Shown here: in pieces, positions 21,029 to 30,151 of the stretch | Numbering within the stretch: the stretch's first letter is position 1 | How the letters are laid out: each line of letters begins with the position of its first letter | NCBI RefSeq assembly: GCF_002441935.1 | Contig: NZ_CP023668.1 | Location: forward strand, 186,001-250,000 | DNA from: Mesoplasma lactucae ATCC 49193 | Lineage (GTDB): Bacteria > Bacillota_I > Bacilli_A > Mycoplasmatales > Mycoplasmataceae | Reading direction: 5' to 3' | DNA: 64,000 bases | Notes under the pieces: generated by a model | Told to the model about the DNA's origin: nothing | The model's database searches: none | Seen by the model: the letters and a program-made list of their open reading frames with translations, nothing else | Translations under genes and position numbers: made by a program

Positions 21029-21638
21029 TTCAAGATGAGAATTTGATAATCAATACCGCAAAAATGGCGAAATAATTGCTGGATGTGATGAAGCTGGACG
21101 TGGTGCTTTAGCTGGACCAATCGTTGTAGCTTCAGTTGTTTTTCCATCAGATTATCAAAATCCAGAAATCAAAGATTCTAAAAAAATGACAGCTTACCAA
21201 CGTGAACTTCAATTTGAAGAAATTAAGAAAAATGCTTTAAGTTATTCAATTGCCATTCTTTCAAAAGAAATTGTTGAAAGAAGAAATCCAAAAGCAACTT
21301 CAATCAAAGGAATGGAATCTACTTTAGAGGATTTAGAAGTTGAAATTGATATTGCTTTAGTTGATGGTGAAAAACTTCCAGACACGCACGATTTTGAAGC
21401 AATTCAATTAATCAAAGGTGATGATAAATCTTTAACAATTGCTGCTGCAAGTGTTTTAGCAAAAGTAACAAGAGATCGTATTATGGATGATTATGATGAA
21501 ATTTATCCTTGATATGGTTTTAAAAATAATAAAGGTTATGGGACTAAAACACACATGGATGGTTTAAAACAAAAGGGTGCAAGTGATATTCATCGTCGCA
21601 CTTATAAACCAGTTAAAGATGTTTTGAAAAAAAGTTAA
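21009..21638 (+). CDS. rnhB: Ribonuclease HII
   Basis: 209 residues. Cleaves RNA in RNA/DNA hybrids and at misinserted ribonucleotides. The catalytic DEAGRGALAGP motif starts near residue 27; later motifs are DSKKMT, the acidic VDGEKLPD, and AAASVLAKVTRDRIMDDY. I chose ATG 21009 in the overlap with rbgA because it is the only ATG upstream of the DEAGRG motif in this frame without an intervening stop; GAGGAT nearby could serve as SD. The rbgA-rnhB order is conserved in Firmicutes. Confidence 0.93.
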
Positions 21639-21659
21639 TTTTTTTCTTATTAAAAATCT

Positions 21660-21836
21660 AATGACTTATTGCTAAGTATCGTGTATCTTAAAAAAGGGTA
21701 GTCAAGGAGTTGATTACTTACACAAAAGAATGGAAACATTTTTTTAACAACACAATCAAAGCAACAGGATTTAAGCGGTCCTGACTAGATAAAATAAATA
21801 TAAAAACATTCTCGTGAGTAAGGAGAATGTTTTTTT
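21660..21836 (+). other. Noncoding stretch after rnhB with hairpins and a strong terminator
   Basis: No convincing gene. Visible structure: GTAGTCAA (21698-21705) with TTGATTAC (21710-21717), flanked by GTGTA/TACAC; CAGGA (21765-21769) with TCCTG (21779-21783); and a terminator of 11 bp (21803-21813 with 21823-21833) ending in TTTTTT. The segment may be an unassigned small RNA or simply the rnhB 3' end. Its relatively GC-rich patch at 21760-21785 stands out from the surroundings. Confidence 0.35.
21803..21836 (+). terminator. Terminator downstream of rnhB
   Basis: AAAACATTCTC pairs with GAGAATGTTTT, nine-base loop, then a T-run. Confidence 0.85.
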
Positions 21837-21864
21837 ATTTTTTTAAAGAAATTTAAAATAATTT

Positions 21865-21891
21865 GGGATTTTTTATTAACTTTTCTCTTAT
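21865..21891 (+). promoter_or_regulatory. GGGAT-N16-TCTTAT element, copy C, in front of a structured RNA
   Basis: GGGAT (21865-21869), 16 bases, TCTTATTC from 21886. The structured RNA begins at 21895, where transcription would be expected to start (about 21898). Confidence 0.6.
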
Positions 21892-21894
21892 TCT

Positions 21895-22013
21895 AATGTG
21901 AGGGAGAAGAACGGAATCCGCTATATGATAAGTTTTTCGGCAAAAACAATTAAATAGGTATTATTGAGAGGTTTTCTTATTTAATGTCATATCCAATCTT
22001 TTCTCTCACCATT
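21895..22013 (+). ncRNA. Novel candidate RNA with three-way junction
   Basis: A closing stem P1 pairs 21895-21910 with 21997-22013 (about 16 bp with G-T wobbles and one bulge). Inside, P2 pairs 21923-21929 with 21986-21992. P2 encloses exactly two hairpins: GTTTTT/AAAAAC with loop CGGC (21932-21947) and ATTAAATA/TATTTAAT (21949-21985). Only a few unpaired bases separate the helices, so the junction is compact. A 3-bp CGG-CCG hairpin sits at 21912-21920. There is no start codon behind the GAGGGAG in its 5' arm. It does not show SRP, tmRNA, 6S or known riboswitch signatures that I recognise. It may be a free RNA or an upstream element of the ssb-dprA transcript. Confidence 0.6.
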
Positions 22014-22068
22014 ACATTGGTGTTCAAAATCTAATATTTAAACTTTTAAAATAATTTCACAAAAATGT

Positions 22069-22094
22069 GGGATTATTTTTTATTTTCTTCTTAT
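22069..22094 (+). promoter_or_regulatory. GGGAT-N15-TCTTAT element, copy D, in front of ssb-dprA
   Basis: GGGAT (22069-22073), 15 bases, TCTTATTC from 22089; the SD GGAGGAAG follows and the ATG is 21 bases after the second box. No TATAAT nearby. Confidence 0.65.
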
Positions 22095-22115
22095 TCTATA
22101 TTGGAGGAAGAGAAA

Positions 22116-22424
22116 ATGAATAATGTAATTATGATGGGAACTCTTGAAGGTGACGCAGAAGTTATCTACACTAGTCCTGATGGAAATAAAAGTTTATATA
22201 AATTTTTATTAAAAGTTCCAAAACCTTATAAATCTAAAGATGGGACAAACCCACCAGAAGATTTAGTAAATATCAAAGTTTGATCAACACAACTAACTGA
22301 TGAATATATTCTTCATGACCAAGCATATGTTGGAATTGAAGGAAGAATTAATTCATATGCTGGCAAAGATTATAAAAATGTTGTCAACGACATCATTGCA
22401 AACAAGGTAATTTACTTAGCTTAA
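22116..22424 (+). CDS. Small single-stranded DNA-binding (OB-fold) protein
   Basis: 102 residues. The N-terminus MNNVIMMGTLEGDAEVIYTS and the strand pattern LYKFLLKVPKPY, VNIKVWSTQL, AYVGIEGRINSYAGKDYKN, IIANKVIYL follow the OB fold of SSB proteins. It lacks the acidic C-terminal tail (DDDIPF type) that recruits partners, so it is not a typical housekeeping SSB; it resembles the short second SSB-like proteins linked to recombination. The start is ATG 22116 behind GGAGGAAGAG. Its stop overlaps the dprA-like start (TAATG), so the two are translationally coupled. Confidence 0.75.
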
Positions 22425-23152
22425 TGCAAATGGATAAAGTTCTTTTACACTTTGCTTTGAAATATGATGGTGAATGAGAAAAAATCTATGATGCACTTGA
22501 TAGAAAAGAAAAAATCAGTGCTAAAGATTTAGAAACAGTTGAAACAAAAATCAATTGTAAATATATGACAATCCTAAACCCCTTATACCCTAATAATCTA
22601 AAGAATTGTCATCGTCCACCATTTGTTATCTTCTATCAAGGAAAGATTGATTTACTAATTAACTACTATAGTATTTTTACTTATCTTTATGAAGAAGGGC
22701 TTGAACCAACAACCATTAGTGATTTTGAAAAAATGACTAAGAGTTTTGTGAAAGCTGATAAAACTTTCTTATTAGGTAATTTAAATTTAATGTCTAACTT
22801 TATTAACAAAACCATAAAACAACAAACTGATAATTGAATCGAATTAAAAGATGCGATTAAAGATTGTCCTGACACTGAAACTACCCTTTATATCAGTGAA
22901 GCATACGAAAAGAATGCAAACGACAAATGATTTATTAATCGCGTCTTACCAGGTTTAGCAACTGCAACGATTGTTTTAGAAGCTAATCGTGGTTCAGAAG
23001 TTGATGACGTAATTAAATATGGAATTAATGAAAATAAAGAAATATTTGTTTTACCCCTAGCAACAAATATTAAAAAGAAAGTTAATAACTTTTTAATCAA
23101 ACAAGGTGCTAAATTAATTGAAAAACCAAGTGATGTTTTGAACGAATTTTAA
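22424..23152 (+). CDS. dprA: Diverged DprA/Smf-like DNA processing protein
   Basis: 242 residues, shorter than the usual 280-360. DprA loads RecA on incoming single strands in transformation. Support: YPNNLKNCHRPPFVIFYQGK (family YP..L..i.dpP.vLf.rG) and, near the C-terminus, NRVLPGLATATIVLEANRGS...ENKEIFVLPLATN...NFLIKQGAKLIEKPSDVL, which follows the family order RNRIIAGLS..vvVvEA..SGS...gReVfAVPG..N.LI..GA. The central nucleotide-binding motif SGGARGID is not recognisable, so activity may be altered. Alternative start ATG 22430. Coupled to the SSB-like gene upstream. Confidence 0.75.
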
Positions 23153-23171
23153 AGATATGTTTTATCCAGAA

Positions 23172-23198
23172 AGTAGCGAACCCTTCGCTATTTTTTTG
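23172..23198 (+). terminator. Terminator after dprA
   Basis: TAGCGAA (23174-23180) pairs with TTCGCTA (23184-23190), then seven T. Confidence 0.85.
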
Positions 23199-23225
23199 CT
23201 TATTGGGTGTTATAATTTGTATAAT
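23196..23225 (+). promoter_or_regulatory. Promoter of the ABC exporter operon
   Basis: TTGCTT (23196-23201), 18 bases, TATAAT (23220-23225); the -35 box touches the end of the terminator T-run. A second TATAAT is at 23211. Confidence 0.55.
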
Positions 23226-23251
23226 GTTTAAATATACGAAAGGGGAAAAGT

Positions 23252-25285
23252 ATGGCTAAAGACATAGAATCACTAGATAAAAAAGAGCACGAAGAAGCTA
23301 TTAAAACTAGTGACGAAGAAATTGCTGCAATTGATGAATTAGATAGTTCTAATGAATCTAATGTAGCAACTTCAAAAGAAAATTTAGTAACTTCTGTTAG
23401 TGGTATTAAGAAAAAACCTAATAAACTAGATGACAATCGTGGCGTTCCAAAAGAACCTAAAGTTGGTTTCATGAAATTGGTTTCACACTACTTTGTTAAA
23501 AAATGACCTATTGGATTACTTATACTTCTAATGATGTTAATTGCTGGAATAGCAACTGCTGCTGGTCCATTTATGATGAACAGCATGACTAAAGTTATTA
23601 CTTGAAAATCAGATACGCATATTCCTGGATTTGATGTAGTGGCTAGAGATATTCCATATGATCAATTACCATCAAACATGAAACCAATTTGAGACATCTC
23701 ATGACAAGCTTATATGGGAATTCAAATTGGATTATTCGTTTTAATTGCTGCTACAACTTTAACTGGAACAATGCTTGCAGGTTTCTTAGGTAAATACATT
23801 GAAGTTGATTTAAGAAATAAAACAATTGCGCGACTAATTACGCAAGATATGAGTTATTACTCAGATAAAAAAATTGGGGACTTATTAACAAAAGTTGTTT
23901 CTGATACTCAAAACGTTGGAGATCAATCACAAGCAATCCCAACTGCATTTTTATCAGCATTATTTACAACAGTATTTGCGCTTGTGTTTGGATTTGTAAT
24001 CAATTGACAATTAAGTTTAGTAATTATTGTAATGTTCTTATTAATCTTAGTTTTCATGGGATTAATCTTTACAAGTTTAAGAAAATTAATGTTCAATGCT
24101 CGTGACGTTATTACCAAAGTTAACGGAACTGTTATTAATAGAATTAACACTGTTCAATTAATTAAAACTTCAGGAACTGAAGAATATGAAAAAGAAGGTT
24201 TTGCAAAAGACCACGTTGAATATGCTGATGCATATAAAAAAGTTGTTACTGTTCAATCAATGATGATTACAGTTCTAATTATGGGAATTTCTTCAATTCA
24301 AGTTGTTTTAGTTGTTGCAGCTGGAATTATGTACAGACATGACACAACAACTTTAATTAATGTTTTACCATCATTCCTATTATTAGCTGGAATTATGATT
24401 GGTCCTTTAATGCAAGTTATTAGGGTAACTGCTGGAATTGTTATTGCTTCAACTTCAGCTGAACGTATTGCAGAAATTCTTTACTCAAAATCAAGAATTA
24501 ATGCTCACTTAAAAGAAAACGAAGGAATTTATATCAATGAAATTAATGGAGACATTCTTTTCAAAGACGTCGTTTTCGCATATCCTGAAAAACCATCAAA
24601 AGTAATTCTGCCAAAAACAGATTTTACTTTTAAAGAAGGAAAATCATATGCCTTTGTTGGAGAAACTGGAGCAGGTAAATCTACAATCTCTAAATTATTA
24701 TTAAGATTCTACGATCCAACTTATGGAGAAGTGTTGATTAATAATGATATCAATTTAAAAGATATTCACCTATCTTCATACCTAGAACACGTTGGTTATG
24801 TTGAACAAGAACCACAAATTCTATTAGGAAACATTTGAGAAAATGTTCGTTATGGTACTGAAGGAAAAACTGATGAAGAAGTTATTGAAGCATGTAAAAA
24901 AGCTGATTTAGATGGAATCATTAGTCAATGACCAAAAGGTTATGACACAATTCTTGGAGAACGCGGATTTATGTTATCTGGAGGGCAAAAACAACGTTTA
25001 GTTATTGCTCGTATGTTCTTAAAAGACCCTCAATTATTAATCCTTGATGAAGCAACTTCTGCTTTAGATAATATTGTTGAAAAAGAAATTCAAGGAAAAT
25101 TAAATGAATTGATGAAAAACAGAACAACAGTTTCTATTGCTCACCGTTTATCAACAATTAAAAATGCTGATCAAATTATCGTTTTAGCACCAGGTGAAGG
25201 TGTAACTCAAATCGGTACATTTGATGAATTAAAAACACAACCAGGCCACTTCAAAGAATTATATGAAGCTGGGTTAATGAAATAG
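23252..25285 (+). CDS. ABC exporter half-transporter, membrane and ATPase domains (1)
   Basis: 677 residues, type IV exporter. A long charged cytoplasmic N-terminal extension (about 80 residues) precedes six membrane helices (about 88-400). The ATPase shows GETGAGKST near 469, LSGGQKQR near 574, and [12 protein letters not shown] near 595 with the catalytic Glu present, then the H-loop SIAHRLS. Next gene starts 16 bases downstream and encodes a paralogue, so the two probably form a heterodimer, though both sites look intact and homodimers are possible. Substrate (drug, lipid or peptide) cannot be read from sequence. Confidence 0.92.
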
Positions 25286-25301
25286 AGAAGGGGGAAAATA
25301 A

Positions 25302-27179
25302 ATGGATAATCAAACCGCAACAAAAACTGTGCCATCAGGAAAAACTACTTCAAAAGTAACTGATAAATACAAAGGCGGAGCGAAAAATCACAAATCAGAT
25401 AAGCAATTTACTTGAGGAAAAATGAGTAGTTTCTTAAAGATTGTTATGACTAATGCCAAACAAAATAAAGCTTTATTCATAACTATGGTTTTAGTAACAA
25501 TTGCTAATGCTGTCTTTTCTACTCTTGCTCCTTTGGCAGCTTCACAAATGGTAGCTGCTTTAATAGACACTAAAACACAAACTTATTTTGGTGCTATTGC
25601 TATGACTTGATGAGGATGAATCATTGTAACAGTCGCTGTCTTAATCGTTCAAGCGATTTTTGAATATGCAACTGACTATACAATTGGAATTTTCTCAATG
25701 AAAGTTGAAATTCAACAACGTTTAGCTATTCTAGATAGTTTAGTTGATCAAGATTTAGATTTCTTCTTTGATCATGTAAGTGGAAATATTCTTACAAGAT
25801 TAGTTGGAGATACTCAAGGTTTAGCTTTAGGAATTCAACAATTCTTAACTAACGTTATTTTCTTAGTTGCAGCAGTTATTTCAGCTGCAGTTATCTTATT
25901 TACTAAAAATGCAATGTTAACTGGAATTGCTTTAGGATATATTATTGTAGTTTTATTAATTGGATTTATTATCTTTGTTTACTTCAGACGTGCTTTAATT
26001 TACATGTTTGATATTAAACGTGATATTGATACTGATATGACCGACAGAATTAACAACATTACTTTAATTAAATCTTCAGGAACTGAAGTTGAAGAAATCC
26101 AAAGAAATGCAGAACAAAATGAAGTTTATTCAAAAGCTGGAAACAAACAAGTTGTTCTTTCGGTTTGTTTAAATGTTTGAATTTATATTGCTAATGCATT
26201 CTTACCAACTATCATCTTATTAATCGCTATTGCACATTATCAAAATGATACTCATCAATTAATTATTACAATCACAACATTCTTACCAAACGTTGGAATG
26301 TTATCATTACCAATTGTTATGATGATTCAAACATTACGTGCGGCAACAAGAGCATCTAACTGTGCTGATAGAATTGGTCAATTAACAGATCCAAAACCTA
26401 CAATCTTACCAAATACTGATGGTAAAAAAATTGATCATATTGATGATGTTATCTTCGATAAAGTAACTTTTGCATATCCTCAAGACAAAACCAACATCAT
26501 CATTCCTGAAACTAACTTAACTTTAGAAAAAGGTAAATCATATGCCTTTGTTGGAGAAACTGGTTCAGGTAAATCAACAATCGGAAGATTATTATTAAGA
26601 CTATATGATCCAACATCAGGAAAAATTCTTATTAACAATACTGATGATTTAAAGAAAATTAACTTACCAACTTATTTAAGTAAAGTTGGATATGTTGAAC
26701 AAAACCCACAAATGTTTTATGGAAACTTCTGAGATAACATTGGGTATGGATGTTTCAACGCAACTCATGATGAAATTATTGCTGCTGCTAAAAAAGCAAA
26801 CCTACATGACTTTATTATGTCTCTTCCAGAAGGATATGAAACTATTCTTGGAGAAAGAGGGTTCTTATTATCAGGAGGACAAAAACAACGTTTAGTTATT
26901 GCTCGCGTCTTCTTAAAAGATCCTGATTTAATCATTCTTGATGAAGCAACTTCAGCTTTAGATAATATTGTTGAAAAAGAAATTCAAGAAGAATTAGATA
27001 AATTAGTTGCTGATAAAACATCAGTAACTATCGCTCATAGATTATCGACAATTAAAAACGTTGATGAAATCTTTGTCTTAGAACCTAAAAAAGGAATTAC
27101 CCAAAAAGGTACATTTGACGAATTAAAAACACAACCAGGCCACTTCAAAGAATTATATGAAGCTGGATTAATGGATTAA
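25302..27179 (+). CDS. ABC exporter half-transporter, membrane and ATPase domains (2)
   Basis: 625 residues, paralogue of the preceding gene with a shorter, basic N-terminal extension (about 45 residues). Six membrane helices follow, then GETGSGKST near 417, LSGGQKQR near 522 and [12 protein letters not shown]. The catalytic Glu and H-loop (TIAHRLS) are intact. SD AAGGGGGA. The last ~20 codons are almost identical in DNA to those of the first gene, evidence of gene conversion or recent duplication. Many TGA Trp codons in the membrane part (for example at WWGW). Confidence 0.92.
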
Positions 27180-27189
27180 GGTGAAAAAC

Positions 27190-28917
27190 ATGTACAACAA
27201 GCAAGATTCAATATTTTGATGAACACTTGAACCATATGTTAAAAACAATCCAGAATATAAAAATTTATCATTAAGTGAAAAAACCATAATTGAGCAAGGC
27301 TTCCGTCTTGCTTATTATGGTTTATTCCAATATGAGTTATATACTGGAAGAGAACTAACATATATCGAACAAGCGCATATTCAAGAAGTTTCAAATTATA
27401 TCATTGAAAACTATGATGCTCTTTATAAAACTGTTTATAAAGATTTGGAATCACCAATTGATATGACCAATCCAAATCACGTAAAAAGATTTCAAGATTT
27501 ATTAGACACTTTGGTTATTCCATATATCAATGATTATTCATTTGTCACAAAAGATAAACTCGGTTTATCTAACGAAGTTATTTCAACAATTGAAATGCAA
27601 TTATGTTTTAAAAATCGTTATGATATTAATACGCAAAAATTAGATGCAGAAAAAGAATTAAAAGATCAACAAGCTGCAAATAACAATCCTTATTGTGTTG
27701 TTAAAGTTGATGAAGAAACTATTAAAAAAGAAGAATTTGAAAACTGAAAACCAAAATTTTCACAACTATATCCTTTTTTAGTAACAGTTCTAATAATTGA
27801 TCCAACTCATCCTGAAAATATTTGTAAAAATATTAAATCGGTTTTCACAAAAGATAATTTGAAACAAGCTTATGATAGTGGAAGAAAATTAAGTGATGCT
27901 GAATTAAAACATCTAGAGTCAACTATTGATATGGTTGAAAATGAAGAAGATTTAAAAAGTACATTACTAGCTTTTACAGAAGATCATTGATTAAACGCTG
28001 ATATTGATACTCGTTTTAAAATGACATTTCAATTATCTAAATTAACTTCAATCTTCTTTAAAGACAAAATGGATGAAACAACAATGATTAACCATGAATC
28101 TGATATTTATGATTTATTAAAGAACTATTTAAGTACTATTTTAGTTTGTGAAGATGAAAAAGAAGAAGATATTATTGATTCAACCATCCCAGAAGTTACC
28201 CAACCAACACCAGAAGATGTTGAAAAGAGAAAACAATTTTTATATCCAATTTCAATGCGTGATTTTGATGTTGATGACATCACAAACTATTATGAAAATA
28301 TGAAAAAAGGAAAACAAATATCTTTTTCACCAGTTAAATTAGAAGACTATATTAACGGGATTATTTATTCAATTTCTTATTTAAGATTAGTTAAAGTAAT
28401 GTCTCAAGATTGTGAATTGTTGAAAAACTTTTTTATTGAAAGAAAACGCGTTGCTTTGGTAAACTCTTTAAAATTATTTAAAGATGATGGGGACAATCAT
28501 TTTGAAAACATAACTGATTATCCCTATAACCTTGATCAAATCTTTTTAACTTCATCAATCTTGTCTAACATGATTGATGAATCAAAAGATTGCAAAATTG
28601 AAGGAAACAATTATGAATTAAACAAGCAATTAGAAACAATGTTAAAAGTTATTTCTATGCTTGTAGCCTTAGATCCAAGAATCGTTAGAGAAATGGATTA
28701 TTCAATTGAACAAATTATTGAATATTATCTAATTTGTCTTGGCCCTTATAAAAAAACAAAACTTGGTTTTGATAAAAATGATGTTAAAGATTTAATTAAT
28801 GTTGTTAAAAAAATAAATAAGAAGATAAACAAAAAAGATTCTAATAGAGAAAATGATTATTACTCAACTCTCTACTTAATTAATAAACTTATTCATTTCG
28901 ACAAAAAAATAGATTAA
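27190..28917 (+). CDS. Hypothetical cytoplasmic protein, 575 residues
   Basis: Not recognised. I start at ATG 27190, behind AAGGTG at 27177-27182; a GTG at 27181 is in frame but sits in that SD. No signal peptide or membrane helix. The chain is acidic and helix-rich, with an aromatic N-terminus (WWTLEPYVKNNPEY), a central acidic linker (EDEKEEDIIDSTIPEVTQPTPEDVEKR) splitting it into two helical halves, and a Lys-rich end. It follows the ABC exporter by 10 bases and is probably in the same transcript; a link to the exporter is only positional. Confidence 0.8.
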
Positions 28918-28922
28918 ATGTT

Positions 28923-28950
28923 TTGATTTCCCAAGAAATAATGGTATTAT
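28923..28950 (+). promoter_or_regulatory. Promoter of tRNA-Arg
   Basis: TTGATT (28923-28928), 16 bases, TATTAT (28945-28950) with an upstream TGG extension; the tRNA starts 16 bases later. Confidence 0.65.
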
Positions 28951-28965
28951 TTTTTTGTGGAAATT

Positions 28966-29042
28966 GCCCATGTAGCTCAGTAGGATAGAGCACGTGCCTT
29001 CTAAGCATGAGGTCGGAGGTTCGAACCCTCTCGTGGGCACCA
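28966..29042 (+). tRNA. tRNA-Arg (anticodon UCU)
   Basis: Complete cloverleaf: acceptor GCCCATG pairs with CGTGGGC, D arm with AGCTCAGTAGGATAGAGC, anticodon stem CGTGC/GCATG around loop CTTCTAA giving UCU, and T arm GGAGGTTCGAACCCTC. CCA is encoded. It decodes AGA, the main Arg codon in this AT-rich sequence. Confidence 0.97.
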
Positions 29043-29056
29043 TTATTGAAAATTAT

Positions 29057-29083
29057 TCATGCCAAAATGGCATGATTTTTTTA
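29057..29083 (+). terminator. Terminator after tRNA-Arg
   Basis: TCATGCCA (29057-29064) pairs with TGGCATGA (29068-29075), followed by seven T. It shows that the ATG inside it (29059) is not a start codon. Confidence 0.85.
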
Positions 29084-29106
29084 TACCAAGAAAAGGAGAA
29101 TTAAAA

Positions 29107-29829
29107 GTGAATTTTTATGAAGAAAGATTATTAGAACTTCAAAAACTAATTGATCAAAATGAAATTGAACAAGCTTTGAAATTAATTAATGAAGAACTAT
29201 CAATGCCATATGTACCAAAAGATTTTGAAGATGACTTAATTAAGTTAAGAACAAGAATCTTAGTTGAAAAAATTAATAATGAAGAACATCATTTATCTTC
29301 TGATAAGATTTTTAGTTTAATTAAATCTGATCAAACTGACTTAGTTGAAAAGGTTGGTTTAGTTAAACAATTAGAAGAATCGAATCTGAGAAAACATATT
29401 TCTGAATTACAAGATTTATTAAATAGTGATTTAACAAATGAAGTTAAGATGATGATTATTTATTTATTAAATCAACAAGGAATCAATAATGACTTTAACT
29501 ATAAGAAAAACTCAAAAACTTTAAAAATTAATCCTATGACTTTTGATTTTCAAACTCAAGAAATGGTGCCCTTAGAAACTATTAAATTAATTGATGATGA
29601 ACTTGGAAGTTTTTCACCTCAACTTGTTGAAATGGGCAAACAAATCATGGTTTCTTTATACGGAAAGCTATTTCCAATCCAAAATGAAATTGATTGTGCA
29701 ATTTTAGCAAAAGCAATTATCAAAATTGTTTATGAATTAAACGATTTACCTTATAATAGTAATAATGGTCTTGATGAAAACAAGATTAATGAATACAAAC
29801 AAATGATTAAAGATTTAGAAGTGATTTAA
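29107..29829 (+). CDS. Mollicute-type helical protein (DUF3196-like)
   Basis: 240 residues from GTG 29107, which sits 8 bases behind AAAAGGAG. An in-frame ATG at 29059 lies inside the tRNA terminator and is rejected. The N-terminal half is TPR-like (YEERLLELQKLIDQNEIEQALKLINEEL, about 1-110); the C-terminal half is alpha/beta with FDFQTQEMVPLETIKLIDDE. The overall plan resembles the mollicute-specific DUF3196 proteins; that assignment is from memory of the family and uncertain. Cytoplasmic; function unknown. The next gene follows without a gap. Confidence 0.8.
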   Translation: MNFYEERLLELQKLIDQNEIEQALKLINEELSMPYVPKDFEDDLIKLRTRILVEKINNEEHHLSSDKIFSLIKSDQTDLVEKVGLVKQLEESNLRKHISELQDLLNSDLTNEVKMMIIYLLNQQGINNDFNYKKNSKTLKINPMTFDFQTQEMVPLETIKLIDDELGSFSPQLVEMGKQIMVSLYGKLFPIQNEIDCAILAKAIIKIVYELNDLPYNSNNGLDENKINEYKQMIKDLEVI

Positions 29830-30132
29830 ATGGAACCAAAATTTAATAAAAATGATTATGAACCATTTAATGACTATAAAGATATTATGATTCAAGCTTT
29901 TGGAATTGCTTGTTCATGATGTGGTGATCCTTCAATCACTTATGTGAGAAAAAATCACCCAGAAACAATTGGAAATTTAGTTAAAAAATACGATGGAAAA
30001 CTATCTGATGAAGAATTGGATATGAAATTAATTAAACCAATTGATGAATGACAAACATTCGATGATCACAATACCGATAATGGAATTCCAACTTATCTTT
30101 GTGATGAATGTTATAACTCATTCACTGAATAA
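29830..30132 (+). CDS. Small protein with four-cysteine zinc-ribbon-like pattern
   Basis: 100 residues, starting immediately after the stop of the preceding gene (TAAATG). Two Cys pairs, CSWCG near residue 25 and CDEC near 93, could bind one zinc ion as a split ribbon. Between them is a helical, acidic stretch. I do not recognise the family. Probably co-transcribed with the DUF3196-like gene upstream. Function unknown. Confidence 0.75.
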
Positions 30133-30151
30133 TAATCAATAAAGGAAATAA

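Noticed and set aside
21710-21850. Possible small reading frame from TTG 21710
   Set aside because: The SD is one base from the start, the codons are atypical and the frame runs through the terminator hairpin; not supported as a gene.
21895-22013. Assignment of the structured RNA to SRP RNA, 6S RNA or tmRNA
   Set aside because: The SRP core GGAAGCAG-type loop, the tmRNA tRNA-like ends and the 6S long hairpin with central bubble are all absent.
29059-29106. ATG 29059 as start of the DUF3196-like gene
   Set aside because: It lies in the tRNA terminator hairpin and has no SD; GTG 29107 has a strong SD at the right distance.
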